Positions 1 to 13,615 of a stretch of DNA of 64,000 nucleotides are shown one piece after another (within the stretch, counting starts at the first letter, position 1; each line of letters begins with the position of its first letter). Source of the DNA: Monosporascus cannonballus (taxonomy: Eukaryota > Ascomycota > Sordariomycetes > Xylariales); contig QJNS01000177.1 in assembly GCA_004154925.1 (NCBI GenBank), positions 103,554 through 167,553 of the forward strand, in the 5' to 3' direction. A program made the translations under genes and the position numbers. Under the pieces are notes generated by a model that did not search any database, had not been told where the DNA came from, and saw only the letters and a program-made list of their open reading frames with translations.

Positions 1-3000
1 TTTATTAAACCCCGAAAAGATTATTAAATAATCTATAATATTATTTGTTTTTTTCTTTATATTAGAATATAATAATGAAATTATCGATATAAATAATACG
101 AATTATTAAATAATAAGTTTTTAAAATCGAGAAATAAACGTTTTCTATATTATAAATTTAACCGGCATATATTTTTTAAAAAACCGTATAATTCGAGCCG
201 TTAGCCGTTTTCGAGAATTTATAATCCATAACAATTTGCAAAATATAAATAATATTAAGAATATAATAATCTTATAGTCGCGAGTAAAAGGAATATAAAA
301 CTGTAATATATCTTATAATATATATTATATGGACGTTATTTTTATAATATTAAACGAAAGACAAATTTGCGATTTTATGTAATTAATTACTAAATAAATA
401 ACTTTGTATAAAAATTAGATTTTTAGCTACCGCGGTATATTCGGTATTAGTATTAAGGATTTCGACAGTTATCCGTAATATCCAACTATTATTATATTTA
501 TATAAAATTCTGATATAAAAAGATTCTTAAAATACCCGGGGAAAAAATAAAGAAATCTTTAAAATTAACCGGGGACTTAATTACGTTAGCAAAAGGAAAA
601 CGCGATAAAGGGAAAAAAAACTAAATCCGGCCGTTAACTTTTATTAAGGGAATTAAAAAGCTTTAATTCGAAAAAGAAATAATTATTAAACTTTTAACAA
701 AATAACAACAAAATATACAAACGGTTTTGAAAAATATTAATTAGGACCGTACGCCGATAAATATTAATCCTAATTGCAAAAAAATAAAGTTATTTAACGT
801 AATTAATAAGGATTTATTACAAACCCGAGATCTTAAACGTTTTTAATTAATACTTTAAAAAAAGCGGACGCCGAAATAGCTATATTAATAACGAAAAAAT
901 AACCTTTTTAATATTGGCAAAATATTATTACATTATTTATTTACCCGTATAAATAATCCCTTACCCCAATTATTCGACTGAAATTAAAATACCTTAAAAA
1001 TTAAAAAAAAAAATATTTTAAAAATTAATACGATAAATTCGAAAAAGAAACTGGAAAATAAAATTCAAAATTTTTAATTCGGGGTTATGGATTAAAGATT
1101 ATAAGTTAAAAGGATAATTTATTAATAACCGCAATAAATTCTAATTCGAATTACGTAATATAAAATTTGTTAATTTTCCTAATTTAAAAAATTTATTACA
1201 TATTTATTACAGTAAATAATTAATTCGGATTAAAACGGATTAATATTCCGTATAAAGTTTAACGAATTAAATATTAATAAAAATAACGAATTTAATAAAT
1301 AAATAATATGTTAATAATTTTAATTAATATTATATAAATATTTATAATTATCGCGTTTTATAACCATAACGCCGTACCGAAATTAAACGCGTTTTTTATT
1401 ATCGGCCTTATTTAAAATTAGCAAAACTTCGTTTTTTATTTTTTAATTTAATATCGTATTTATTTTTTAATTCGTTATTAATATTATTATCCGATAAATA
1501 CCGTTTATTCCTAATACGTAATTCCTTAATTTCGATAAATATTATTATTTGGATTTTTTTTTCTAATATATTATTTATAATATGGGGTTATGGATTATTA
1601 CGTTTTAATAATGCCGGTAATTTTTAATAATACTATAAAAATAAACGAATTATGCAAATATAAATATGGTAACAAAAACGAAATTAAAAAATTAAAAATA
1701 TTTAAAAAAATAATAAATTTTGTATTAATGTTATAAATAAAAGGAATAAAATAAATTTTTAGTCAAAATTACCTAATATATTACGAATTAGGTATATAAA
1801 TATAGGCGTTATTATAACTGAAATTATAATTCCAAATTGTAAATACGTATAAATTATATATCGATTTAATATTTAAATTATTAATATTATTATTAAATTA
1901 TTAATTAATAATTTTAATCGAATAATGATATGTAATATACTTTAACTAAAACGGAATACAGTTTAAGGCGGCCTTATAATTTTTTCCGATATTTATTACC
2001 TTTATAATATAATAATAATCTGTAATTTATATAAATCCGTTTGTAATATAAGGATATAATGCCGTGATTTCAAATTAAACAAATTCTGCCGCTTACAAAA
2101 AATTATTCATATCTTTTGTAAAATTAAAAATATAACTTTTTTATGTATTATATATAATACAAAAAATAAACGATTTTTTAAAATATCCCAATATTATTAT
2201 TTATTGAAACGGAGGACCGTCTTAATTAATTTAATTATATTTTAAATTAAATATAAACTTTTAACTTTATTTAATTTATTTAAAAACTTATTAAATAATA
2301 AGCGTTTAAATTTAATAAAAATAAATACTTATTTTGTTTTTTATTACTAAATAAAAATAACCGTATAAAAAATAATTAGCTTGCTTATTATTTATATTAA
2401 AATTCTATTGTTTCCTAAATAATTGCTTTTATCGAACAGGTTTTTAATTATTTTTATAAAAATATTTTCGAATTTAAAAATTTAAATATATAAAAAATTT
2501 AAGCATATATATGTTATAATAAAGTTTAGCCGGAATTAAATTATTACGGTTTTTTCCAGCATAATAATTTCGTTTTTTAAATATATTAAAATCGTTTTAC
2601 GTATATATTTGCCATTAATTAACGCGTATTATTAAGGCTTTATTTTTATCATTTACCGTAAGTTAAAATTATTTTATTTTAAAAATTTAAGGGTAATATT
2701 TTAAACGGCCGAAAATTAAAATTATTAGTAATAAATTATATATTATTTTTTTATTATTTAAATCTCTTATGTTATTTTTTATTATAACCTTTATATTTTT
2801 ATAACTTATACGGTTTTTAATTTGCCGTATTTAAATTGTGTTTGCTATTTTATTTTTTTTAAAATAAACCGTTCGGTTTTATATTTATCTAACTTTTAAT
2901 AAAGTACAAATAATATAACTTATCTATAATTAACTATGTTTAATTATTTATAATTACAAATTATTTAACTAAATCGTTATTATATATTTTTAATTAAAAG

Positions 3001-4640
3001 GTTTTACGGTATATCTTATTATATTATTCGATTAATACCCGGGATATTTATATTTAATTTAAAAATAATAATAAATATAATAACAAAGATAAAATTATTT
3101 AATTATTTTAAATTATTATATAAACGAATTTGGTCCTCGTAAAATATTTCGGAATTATAAAACTTAATAATTTCTTTTTTTAATTTTCGATAAATATTTC
3201 CGGTGTATTATAATTTTAATTAAATAATTACGGATATTTATGGTTCTCGCTTTATTAGTAATACAAATAATAATCATAATAATAAAACGTAAATTATTAA
3301 ATTAAATTCAAAACATATTATTTAATAATCTGGATATATTAATTATTAAAAACTCTAAATATTTTTAATTTAAACATTAATTTTTAAATATAAAAAGAAA
3401 ATTTAATTTAGGATAATTAATATTAAAATATCGGATTTTTGCCTTATAATTATATTTAATTAAATTGCCGATTTAACGAAAACCGTTATATTTCGTAATT
3501 TTCTTTTATAATATTATTAATAATTATTATATATATAAATTAACATATATAAGCAAAAAAATAAAACATATATTATAAATATTAATATATTTAAGCCGGA
3601 AATTATTTTATTTTAATAATAAATATAGTTCGTTAATAATAATTAAATTATATTATTTTTCGAAAATAAAATTTAATATAATAATTTAAAATTTATCGTT
3701 TAATATTTATTTAAAAGTAAAAATAATATGGTTATATTATTTAATAATTATATAATCCAATATTTTTAGGTTCAATTTTTTCGTATTTACGGATATTAAA
3801 ATAAAAATTCGTTATCTTTTTATTAATTTATTTGATAATATAATTTAAATAATAATTAAATTAATTATTAAAAATATTTAAATAATTACGAATTTCCCGA
3901 AATTTATTTTAATAACAAAAAAAATATTAAATTTTCCGAAAATTAAATAATATATCGTATTAATTTATTTTTTCCGTAAAATATGGCCTTATCCGTTAAA
4001 TATAACGCTTAATATAAAGCGAATAAACCGACGGCGTAAAGTTTTCGTAAATTTATCAACCGTATATATAATACTGGCATATAAATTAATTACGTTTATA
4101 TCGGCAAAAAACCGGTAAAAGTATTAAATAAAAATAAACGTTTTATTTTTAAAAATTAAATATTCGAAAATTTAAAATATTTATCTTAAATTTTCAAACA
4201 TTTTACTTATATTTAATTAATTAAGAAAAAAATATGTTTCGGGATTTGTTACAAATAATTTTAAACCTTATATATTATTATTTTAATTTATAAAATTATA
4301 TTATTATCGTATTATCTTAAAAAAAATAAAACGTTATAATATATATTAATTAAGATTTTAAGTTATTTTTTATTATAATAATTTTTATTTTATATTAATT
4401 AAAATTATTATTTTATTGAAAAATAAAAATTTTAATTTTGCATTAAATTATATAAATTAAAATGTTAAAAATTTCGTGATTAATATATATTACCAAAATT
4501 AATAATAACAATTTTTACGAATTTGTATGAAAACGCACCAAACAAAACGAAAAAATTATAATTTGCTGTTAGGCCTTATTTTGGAAGTTTTGTTATTTTT
4601 GTAGGTATTATTTTTAAAGCAGTTTAGCTGATATATTGGA
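1..4640. repeat. AT-rich, RIP-degraded repeat DNA, class not identified
   Basis: Almost pure A/T with scattered CG dinucleotides, very few CA/TG, and stops in every frame, which is the pattern left by repeat-induced point mutation of a transposon. I could not find LTRs, a reverse-transcriptase motif or terminal inverted repeats. A 14-base string beginning GGGGTTATGG occurs at about 1,081 and again at about 1,583, but the flanks do not match well. The block stops abruptly near 4,640, where normal base composition returns. It could be an LTR element cut by the window edge, a LINE, or a mixture. Confidence that it is mutated repeat is high; the class is unknown. Confidence 0.7.
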
Positions 4641-5139
4641 CCCCCAACAGATATTTCTTGATTAAAAGCTATAGCTGTGGTTACGACTGCTACGCCGCAG
4701 GCGCAGCCACAACCTCCAAAATGGGGTCCTGATCACGATGAGGCAAATATTTACGGTCGTTCTCGACTCGGCTCGTGCTAATTTATCGACAATAGGCACA
4801 TGGCAATAGGGAAAGCTTCGTCGTAAAGCCCGACAACCAAGCCTCTTTTTTATGTTCCCATTCCTATAAAATCTTTCCTCTAGGGTTTTTCCCTCGCCAG
4901 CGGATAACAAATACCTGCCTAACCCATACCTAATCCGATGCATAATCAAACGGTTATTGGAACGGTATACAAACCGGAGGACCGCGGACTTACAGGTCGG
5001 ATATTAATCAGGCTTAAAAATTTCCGACTAAACCGTACTTGGGATAAAAAGAACCTATGCAGTAACGCCATCGCCCGCTAGCATAGATAGTACCGCAATA
5101 ACGTAAACAAGCACGTAAGCTGAACCGACTATATTTAAA
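4641..5139. other. Unmutated intergenic island left of Gypsy-A
   Basis: About 500 bases of normal composition between the AT-rich block and the Gypsy-A insertion. It was contiguous with the sequence now at 17,718 before Gypsy-A inserted, since the 5-bp duplication CTTAG lies at 5,140-5,144 and 17,713-17,717. Short open frames on the minus strand (for example 4,662-4,949) show no recognisable domain, and I see no reason to call them genes. Confidence 0.5.
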
Positions 5140-5144
5140 CTTAG

Positions 5145-5463
5145 TGTCACGGCCTGACAAGCCACGGCTTCTAGAAACGGTCGCAACAGGAACAGCCAAG
5201 AAAGCCAAGTGGGCCAGGTCACGTGACGGATCACCAACTCAATGGTAATAAGCCAGTAAGCCAAAACCAAAATATATACGTTCGTTATTTCCATAATCTA
5301 AATAATACCAGCTTATAATATAATATTTCATTATTTAAAACGCCCTTAATATTACGGAACGTAACTAATTATTACATTTATTATCTAAAATCTTACGATA
5401 TTTTTATTAATAAAACGCGTATAACTTAAATTTCATAATTAATTATATCCGTTAACCGTTACA
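5145..5463 (+). repeat. Gypsy-A 5' LTR
   Basis: A 319-bp terminal repeat. The left half keeps normal composition, including a GTCACGTGAC palindrome at 5,218-5,227, while the right half is AT-converted. It holds one copy of the 35-bp unit that occurs twice in this element's 3' LTR and three times in the Gypsy-B LTR, which accounts for its shorter length. Confidence 0.85.
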
Positions 5464-8299
5464 TATTATAAGCTTTTTTTAATAATATTATTATACTTTA
5501 AGCAATATTATCAATACTATATTTATTAATTAATAACCAAATTATAAGTTCTTTAATAATAATATAAATTTAAACGAAAGTAATAATAACCCTAGTTAAC
5601 TAAGTAAGAAATCCTTTAACAACTGGATTTTTTAAATACATATTTTGTTTATCTTAAGAAAAAGAATATTAACTTTATAAGATGACTTTAAGTAGCTTGC
5701 GAAAAATTCGAAAACAAAAATACGGTCCTGGATATTAAGAAACTTTTTAAAATAAATTAAGTTATTTAATTAAATTTTATTAAAAACCCAGAAAACGTTT
5801 TAAAGGTTTTTAAGCTTAAATTATTTAACGATATTTTTACAACACTGGAGTTATTTTTAATATAATATCGAATATATTTTGGATATTTTCTTATTCGATT
5901 CATTGCGTTTATTTCGCAAATAAAATTTGCAATACAACGATTTATTAATAATATAATTCACTGGTTCAAATTTGCGATGAAAAATATATTATCTTATTAA
6001 CGAAAAAACAAAACCTTAAGATAATGCACATATATAATGATTAAGAATAATTCGAATAAATATTGACAAAGACTTTTGGAATAGTAAACGAAAACATAAA
6101 AGCCGAAATATAAATCCAATAATGATAACAAAAAGGATTAACATCGAATTACGGAAATATAATTATTTAACTAATTTTCAAACTAAACTAAGAACAAAAA
6201 GTACTAATAGCTAAGTTTTTTGACGGCCTGAAAAAAATGCTAAAAAACTCTTTTAAAATAAATCGACTTCAATATCTATTTTATTATATCGTTATAATGA
6301 TTAAAACCAATAATAAATAATTATCTTAGCGTATCAAAAATATAAAGGATAAATATGATAATAAAATTTAATATATAACCAATTTTAGTATTTTATAGTA
6401 TAATAATACTTTTTAATATATTGCACTAGAACACATAAAACTTAATATTACTTATAAATAAAATTAAAACCAGGTTAAATATTTTAATTACGAAAAAATA
6501 GGATATAAAGCTTATAAATATCCGAAACTCAAAAAACCGCAATAAAATAACTAAATACCTATGTTAAAAAGATACTCTGAGAATAATTAAAAAACGATAA
6601 TAAAGTTATTAATATAATCCGAGCCTAATACGAATAACTGTTATTACGATACAAATTTCGACGTGGAATACGAAAAACTCAGAAACTAGCTTAAAAAATA
6701 TTCGAAAAATAATAATATACTTTAAAAATATAATTAAAAGAACTACAAAAAATAAACGTAACATATTTATTCTTAAATCATTAATCGATATAATAAAATA
6801 TATGCTGTATATTACGAAAAACGGAAATACTTAACGAATAACGAATAAAACAAGTCTATCTATTAACAAATCGTACGTATATATAAAAAAGAATTCTATT
6901 TTCTTAACTAAATCGGAAATAACAAAGCGAATAAATAATAATATCGATAGAGAAAGAGTTTTATAAAATTAACGAAAAAAAAGTAATATCCGCAAATATT
7001 TCGTTTTTATTTTATAATTAATATAATTATTAATTCGCAAAAAGGTTGATCCAGTATACCGTGAAGAAATATTGTTAAAAGATTATTACAGAATTTTATT
7101 TCTAAGTAGTATTTATTATAAACCTTAAAGAAAAATAAGCATTAAAAAGGCTTCGATAATTTATCTCGAAACTTTATTAAGAAAATTATTATAAAAGACC
7201 TACTAAGATAAGAAATTATAAATTAACTAAAAAAACTGATAGAATATAAAGAATAAATACATCGACAAAACCAACAAATATAATAACTTAACGTATTATA
7301 CAAAAAATATGAATAAAATTTAACTAATTTGAAAAAACGTTAAATACGGTTATTTATAAAAAAGGTTGCAAAGTAACGAAATTTAAAAAATTAAAAACAA
7401 TTCCTAAAGAAACTTTAAGCTTAACGATAAACATTATTAATAACCTTATTACTTTAAAAATATAAATCGAGGCGCATTAATACATAGTAACAATAAACTA
7501 CAAAAGTTTAAACAAATATTATATTATATGAGATACTATTGATAAATTTAAATTATTTTAAAAATACAAATTAAAACCTTATATAAATATTAATACCGGA
7601 AATCAGAATTTTGCTTACGTTAATTGAAAACTTTAACGCAAAATTAAATTTTTTAAAATTTTTATTTTGAAACGATATTAAACGATATATTTCGATATGA
7701 TTTTATTTAAAAATTACGATATAATATTACTATAAATCTATCATTACGGAATTTTAATTAACGGAAACAGTAGTTACACAAAATCCGCTTTATATTCCGT
7801 TAATAAACTAAAAGAAAAGGAACTAAAATTTTAATATTTAAGAGAAAATAATAACCAATATAAGCATAAGAATACGGTAAATATCTTATTACATAAAAAG
7901 TTAAAATATACAAAAATAAATGTTAAAAATATACGACATATTATTATTAATATCAAAATGGAATTTAAGTAATTAAAGTACTATCTAAAATAACAACTTT
8001 AAAAATTAAAAGATTTATTGTATTTATTATTATAATATTACAAACATAGAGAGCCTTTTAACAGAAACTTAATACGAAATTATTAAAATATAACGAATAA
8101 AACTACGAAATAATATTAAAAAAGGTTATTTACAAAATTCTATCTTATTTACAACTTTAATAAAAACGAATTATACGTTTTCAGAAAATACCTGGAAAAT
8201 CTATTACAAAAGAAAATAAATTAGATTTTCGCAATTACTTGCAAAATATCTTATATTTTTCGTGCTGAAAAAAATACCAATTATATCTTATAATCAATT

Positions 8300-8650
8300 A
8301 TCGATAATTAAAAGATATTGTTATTAAAAATGGAATATTATTGTTTTTAATCATTAAAATAAAAAACCGATTTTACGGAATTAAATGATTTATATTATTC
8401 GATTTTAAAAAATAAGTGTAATTTTATAAAAATTAAAAAGAGTACGAAGGAAAAATAACCTTTAAAACGAAATACGAAGTGTTTAAATATTTAATTATAT
8501 TAATAAAATTTATAACCGTATTCATACTTTTTAACACATAATAAATTATATATTACGAAAATATTGCAATATTTTTATTATATATCACATTAATAATACT
8601 TCCATTTTTCGAAAACGGAAAAAGATTATATATTTAATATGTTTATAAAG
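8300..8650 (+). pseudogene. Gypsy-A reverse transcriptase relic
   Basis: Plus-strand sequence that aligns by position and pattern with the clearer reverse-transcriptase relic of Gypsy-B (about 36,880-37,240). The box that should read Y-x-D-D is degraded to a Y-H-I-N-N-type string near 8,580-8,612, followed by a trace of the I-F-x-E-x-x-K tail. Stops from C-to-T changes are frequent. It has no coding capacity left. Confidence 0.6.
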
Positions 8651-9564
8651 TTTTACAAATCTTATAAAACGTTACATCATTAATTAATGGAAAAAGAAAT
8701 TAAATTTATAAACTAAAAATAAAATACTTAAAATATATTAGTGCCTTAAAATATATTAAAATAAATATAAAGAAACTTGTTACAATTATAAAACAATAAA
8801 TGGTAATTATGATTAAAAAAGTTGAAATTTTTCTTAACTTTATTAATTATTATAGGAAATATATCCAAAATTTTAATAAAATTACCATTTGTTTAATTAT
8901 TTTTATTAAGAAGAATTCTAATAGAAATTATAAATAAAAAATATTTTAAAAAATTAAAAATACTATTACATATAATTTAATACTCTTTATGGAATTAAAA
9001 ACTGATATTTCGAATTATATATTAAACATAATAATCGAATAAAAACATAATCAAGGTATATTATATCTTATTATATTTTTTTGTATAAACTACAAAGAAT
9101 AAAACTTAATTACGTTATTCCAAATAAAGATTTATGATTATTATTATAACTTTTCGCAAATTTGGGTATTTTGTTAAAAGAATCTTTATTAAGTCAAAAT
9201 TTATACGGATTATCAAAATTTTACCAGTTTTATTACGACTAAAAAATTTACAAAACGATGATTATAATACGTAAAAAAAATATCGAACTTTAATTTCGTT
9301 ATTATATATAAAAAAGTTTAAAAAATAATAAAACGAATATTTTAAATAAACAACCAAAATTCGAAAAAAGATTATTTAAATTAATTATATAATATTCGAT
9401 ATTATGGTAAAGAAATATTTATATTTACGTCAAATTGCGATAATATAAATTATATCTTATAATATACATGAAATAATTAAAAAATTTAATAATAATTTAC
9501 TAAAAATAAAATAAATAAATACATTACCAATTTCTTAAAGAAAGTATTAAATAAACTAAATATT

Positions 9565-9857
9565 GAAGTGGGGCGGGGTGTTACGCCCATAATCAAGCTC
9601 GGCTAATCAGAAAGCCTGGGTCTCGCATATATATTAAGGAGTTCTTTTTCGCCATATGTTCAACCCCTAGGCATTACCTACGATCATCATCATATAGCGT
9701 GTTTTCTGCCACTTTAGTTATCGAGATTCAAGGCCATTAATACAATCGGATTAAGTTCTTTATTTTAACAATCCTTTTCCATATTGTCACATAAATTGTT
9801 CATCCGTATTAATCATGATTAATTCCTCTCTTATCCTAATACAATATACTATATACT
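9565..9857. mobile_element. Small unclassified insertion inside Gypsy-A
   Basis: A 293-bp segment whose left two-thirds is nearly unmutated, inside the AT-rich Gypsy-A body. It is flanked by the 8-bp direct repeat TAAATATT (9,557-9,564 and 9,858-9,865), and the sequence after it realigns with Gypsy-B near 38,210. The internal string TGTTACGCCC at 9,579 resembles an LTR start, but I found no matching ACA end with a 5-bp duplication. It may be a solo LTR with a damaged end or a short non-autonomous DNA element; 8-bp duplications are typical of hAT elements. Because the flanks are A/T-rich, the 8-bp match could be partly chance. Confidence 0.5.
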
Positions 9858-10639
9858 TAAATATTAATTATACGAATATCCAGAAATTTATAAAACCTTA
9901 AAATAATTTTAACGTATTTATTATGTTTTAAATACAAAATTTCATTTAAAAAATACGATATTAATAAGACGTTTGCAATAAAACCAAAACGTAATAATAT
10001 AAACCTAATAGAGAATTACAACTATTACCGGTCTCAAAAAAACTCTATAAAATTCGATTACTATATATTTTATTATTAAAATGACTTTATTTAAAAGTTT
10101 AATGACAGAAATATATTACGATAATATTTTCTTAATCGTTTATAGTTTTACGAAACTTTCTTTTTTTTTTTACTATAACAGAAAAATGTCAAACTTAAAT
10201 AAATAATATATTTTTTTAAAAAAATATTTTGAGTATATATAAATTATTATGGAAAGTTACTTCTAATCGAAAAATAATATCTTTTTCGAAATTTTGACAA
10301 AAGTTTAGAATAAAAGTTGATTTAAATTATAAATTATTAAACGTTATTAAATTTTAAATAGATGGATAAATAAAACGGTTAAGCTACATATTAAATTCGT
10401 ATTGGTAATAGTATATTAATTATAAATAAAATAATTATATTAAAAATTTACTTATTACTTAGTAAACTTATAATCTAAATTATTATGAAAATATTAAAAT
10501 AAATTTAATATACGTAAATTCCTGTTTTAGACCAAATATTTATGACGATAAACCTTTTTTATTCTTTAACAAATAAAATCTTTAAAAAAATGAGAAATTA
10601 CAACATAATTTCGAAACCGTTTATTTTTCTCAAATTTAC

Positions 10640-10731
10640 AAAAATGTAATGTTATTTGGTTTTACGAAAACGACGTTTTAAAATACGATTAAACATAATT
10701 AAAACAGCAAAAAACTTATTAGAACAATTTA
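10640..10731 (+). pseudogene. Gypsy-A chromodomain relic
   Basis: One frame reads YENDVLKYD from about 10,663. The next frame then reads KTAKNLLEQF up to about 10,730. Together these match the second half of a chromodomain (aromatic cage, W/Y-E-P region, then N-L-x-N-A-x-x-L-L-E-x-F helix), with one base lost between them. It sits at the end of the element's coding region, before the polypurine tract, as expected of a chromovirus. Confidence 0.65.
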
Positions 10732-10761
10732 AAGGCAAGACTTTTGAAAAAGAGGAAATCG

Positions 10762-10928
10762 TATTACGGCCTGACAAATTACGGCTTTTAGAAACGGTCG
10801 TAATAGAAATAGCTAAAAAAACCAAGTAAGTTAGATTACGTAACGGATCACCAACTTACTAGTGGTAAGCCAGTAAGCCGGATTACTAACTTATTGGTAG
10901 TAAGCCAATAAATCGAAATCAAAATATA
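10762..10928 (+). repeat. Gypsy-A 3' LTR, left part
   Basis: First 167 bp of the 3' LTR, beginning TATTACGGCC (TGTCACGGCC in the 5' LTR). It contains two 35-bp units. The LTR is interrupted after ATATA by Copia-1 and resumes at 17,525. It is more heavily C-to-T converted than the 5' LTR. Confidence 0.85.
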
Positions 10929-11169
10929 TATGAGACCCTGCATCACACATAGAAGCATATAACTGAAGAAAAGGTGTATTAAAGGTTGCATGACCTCTAG
11001 AAGGTCCTAGCTAAAAGATGAGGGTAGCGAACCCTCCTTTTATACATGTAAATACAACTGTAGCTAAGAGAAAAAGATACCGAGGGTGCATAAAGTAGCC
11101 TTGTTTTAGTAAGTGATCAAACTAAGCCAAGGCTTAGCTGTTTGATCGACTTCAGTTGGGTCTAATACA
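10929..11169 (-). repeat. Copia-1 3' LTR (left)
   Basis: A 241-bp LTR, weakly mutated compared with the element body. On the minus strand it starts TGTATTAGACCC and ends GGGTCTCATA. It is nearly the same as the Copia-2 LTRs at 33,157-33,399 and 45,973-46,213. The terminal TA instead of CA is shared by all copies. Confidence 0.88.
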
Positions 11170-11320
11170 CCCCCCCAGCTGTTAGGAACTAACAGCTGAA
11201 GCTCTTACGACATTGAACAAGTGCCCAAAAAGGAAATACCGTGGTATTTAAGATAAAAATAAGGAAAATAAAAGGTCGGAGAGGTGCGTTATAGAGCATT
11301 TTTTATGACGCACCTCCGAA

Positions 11321-11391
11321 GCTTCTAATGGGATTCGAACTTATACCTTTAGGTGTTAGGACCTGATATTATACCGTTAGATTACAGAAGC
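11321..11391 (-). other. tRNA-like sequence in the Copia-1 3' region
   Basis: The minus strand folds as a tRNA. Seven bases GCTTCTG at the 5' end pair with TAGAAGC at the 3' end. There is a D-arm-like segment with AACGGTAT, and an anticodon-arm-like hairpin of AGGT/ACCT around CCTAAC. The T arm has a TTCGAAT loop closed by about five pairs, allowing for C-to-T changes. It is 71 nt plus a discriminator base. The presumed anticodon loop looks one base short, so I assign no amino acid. The same sequence, more mutated, lies at the same place in Copia-2 (about 40,451-40,521), so it belongs to the element. A functional nuclear tRNA gene is unlikely given the mutations. Confidence 0.6.
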
Positions 11392-12514
11392 TTTGTTGAA
11401 AAGTTTCCTTATTGACCTTATTTTTAAGGTTGTTTAGGGATAAAGATGTAAAAACGGTAAGGGAAAGAACGATAGGAAGGAAACGGGGGTAATAGTTTTC
11501 CGTTATTGGGCGACGCCTGGGATAAATTAATATTTTTTAAGCTTTTTTTAGCCTTAAAGTAACGTTTTGAAGGTTTAGTAGCTTAACGAACTTCTAATGT
11601 TATTAGAGCTTTAAGGGCTTAATTAACTTATTTGTTACCATAGCGTTAATAGGCGTCCATTTGAATTTTATTTTTTCTGCTGCGTGGATTTCGCGAAATT
11701 AATAATTATGGACGTTAACGTACTTTAATTTCGTAATTAGACGTATAGTTTTTTCAGTGACTAGCCGTATCGTCTGCTTATTGTCCACCTGGATAATTAA
11801 GTTTTTGCCTAGCTTTGGCTTAATAACCTTAAATAGCTTTAGTATGAAAAAGGTTTCCTTAACGATTTGTAATAAAGTTAGCAGTTTAGCTTTCGTACTT
11901 AAGATAGTAGTTATATTTTGCTTATTAGCCTTTTATACGATAAGGCTACCGAAAAGTAACAGTATAAATCCTTGGGAACTTTTCCGGTTAGGGTTATCTG
12001 TAAAAAACGCGTCGTTCGTATATAAGAACGATCGTACGTTAAAATTTTCGTTATTTTTAAATTCCAGGGCTAGGGTACGCATGAAATAAGCGTAAAAAAT
12101 AATTTCATTAATAACGTCAAAATATAGAAAGTTAAGGTTTTTGTAATAGCGAAATAAATAAGAAATAGCTTTAATTAAGTTTAAGCGAATAGCGACAATT
12201 CCGTATAACAAATTTCCGATTTTTTCGAAATATAACTTTTTAAACGTTATTAACGTTTCGCCTTAATATTCCTTAAAATCTTTTTATTTAAAGACTTTAA
12301 AATAACGTTTCCCGAACTTAAATAATTTGAAACGTATATATAATTTTTTCTAATAAGTATCTTATAATAATCATAATTTTTTAATTATGCGGTTTTGCAG
12401 GATACGTATTTTAAAAAATTATTGTAAGTTTTTTAGGTTATTAATCTGGAAATATTATATCAGTTTCGTAAGGAATTTTTTAACGCGTATTATATTATAA
12501 GTTCTATATATTAT

Positions 12515-12540
12515 GGCTATATCGTTAATATAAAAGAATA
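12515..12540 (-). pseudogene. Copia-1 reverse transcriptase active-site relic
   Basis: The minus strand at 12,521-12,532 reads YIND followed by I-A-I. The Copia-2 counterpart reads FFYVNDIAI. Both are expected from the Ty1/Copia box YVDD after G-to-A change on this strand. It fixes the orientation and superfamily of the element. Confidence 0.7.
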
Positions 12541-13615
12541 ACGTTAATTAGCTATTCATTATAATTTATAAGTTATCCGGAACGGATTTTAATCCCAGCT
12601 CTCTTAGTTTTGCCGTTAGGTTCCGTTGTTATAAAAATAGTAATCGCCTTAAGCCGTATAAAGCTTTCCGGAACCTTAGATAAAAGCCTAGGCGTACGAA
12701 TCCTTATAGGAAACGTACGTATATTAGGTTATCGAGGTCGTTATATAAAGACGCGTTGACGGCGTTAAATTAATAAAGCTTAAAATTAAATTAGGTTATA
12801 ATAATTGTAAGTATACGGGAAAACTTTTTTTATTAACGTAAAAGCATAAGTATTAAAAATTTTTTAGGGTTAAAAGTTAAGACAAATAATTATTTTAACT
12901 TTAAACTTTTAAAATATCCCGTATTTATTAAATTTGTATATAAATATTTATATTAACGAAAAAATATTATTAGGACTTATATCCTAAATCGCGTTTTATA
13001 ATGGGATAACGACAATTAATTGCTTTATCCGATATATCTGATTTTACTTTTTTACGTAATTATTTTCCAGTTTTTAACGTACTTATGTTATATAGCTTCC
13101 TGCCAATTTTTGGGGGTAACGAAAAGGCTAATATAATATAGGCGATTATACTTAATTGCGGTTAAAAAAATATTATTAAAAGCGGTTAAATACGTATTGT
13201 GTTTTTCAAATTCCAGCTTATAATTAATATTGGCCGAAAATAACCTTTTCTTTTTTCCGCTTTGCGTTTTAAAATTAATAATAGCTATTTAATTTAGGAA
13301 ATTTAGTTCCGTACGTCGTTACCGTAAAAAAAAACCTGGTAATATATTTTGAATTTTATCCGATAATAATACGTAATATTGTTAAAAAGTTTTTTCGAAA
13401 GCTGGAATAACTTCCGGTATAGGTAAATCAGGTTATTTAACCTTACGTTTCGAATCGTCCGTTTTATTAATAATATTCAAAACGTTTTTTTCGGAATTAT
13501 TATTAATTGTCGAATTAAAAAAAATTTTACCCAAAATAATTTTATAAGGATTATTAGGTTTTACCCTTTTAACTTTTTATAAAATTTCTTAATTAGGGAA
13601 ATTTATAATTATTAC

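Noticed and set aside
11321..11391. Ordinary nuclear tRNA gene
   Set aside because: It is conserved at the same place in both Copia copies, carries RIP-type mismatches and has an irregular anticodon loop, so it is treated as part of the element.
11757..12211. Open frames of 92-110 codons in Copia-1
   Set aside because: They lie inside RIP-mutated retrotransposon sequence, in frames that do not carry the Copia motifs.
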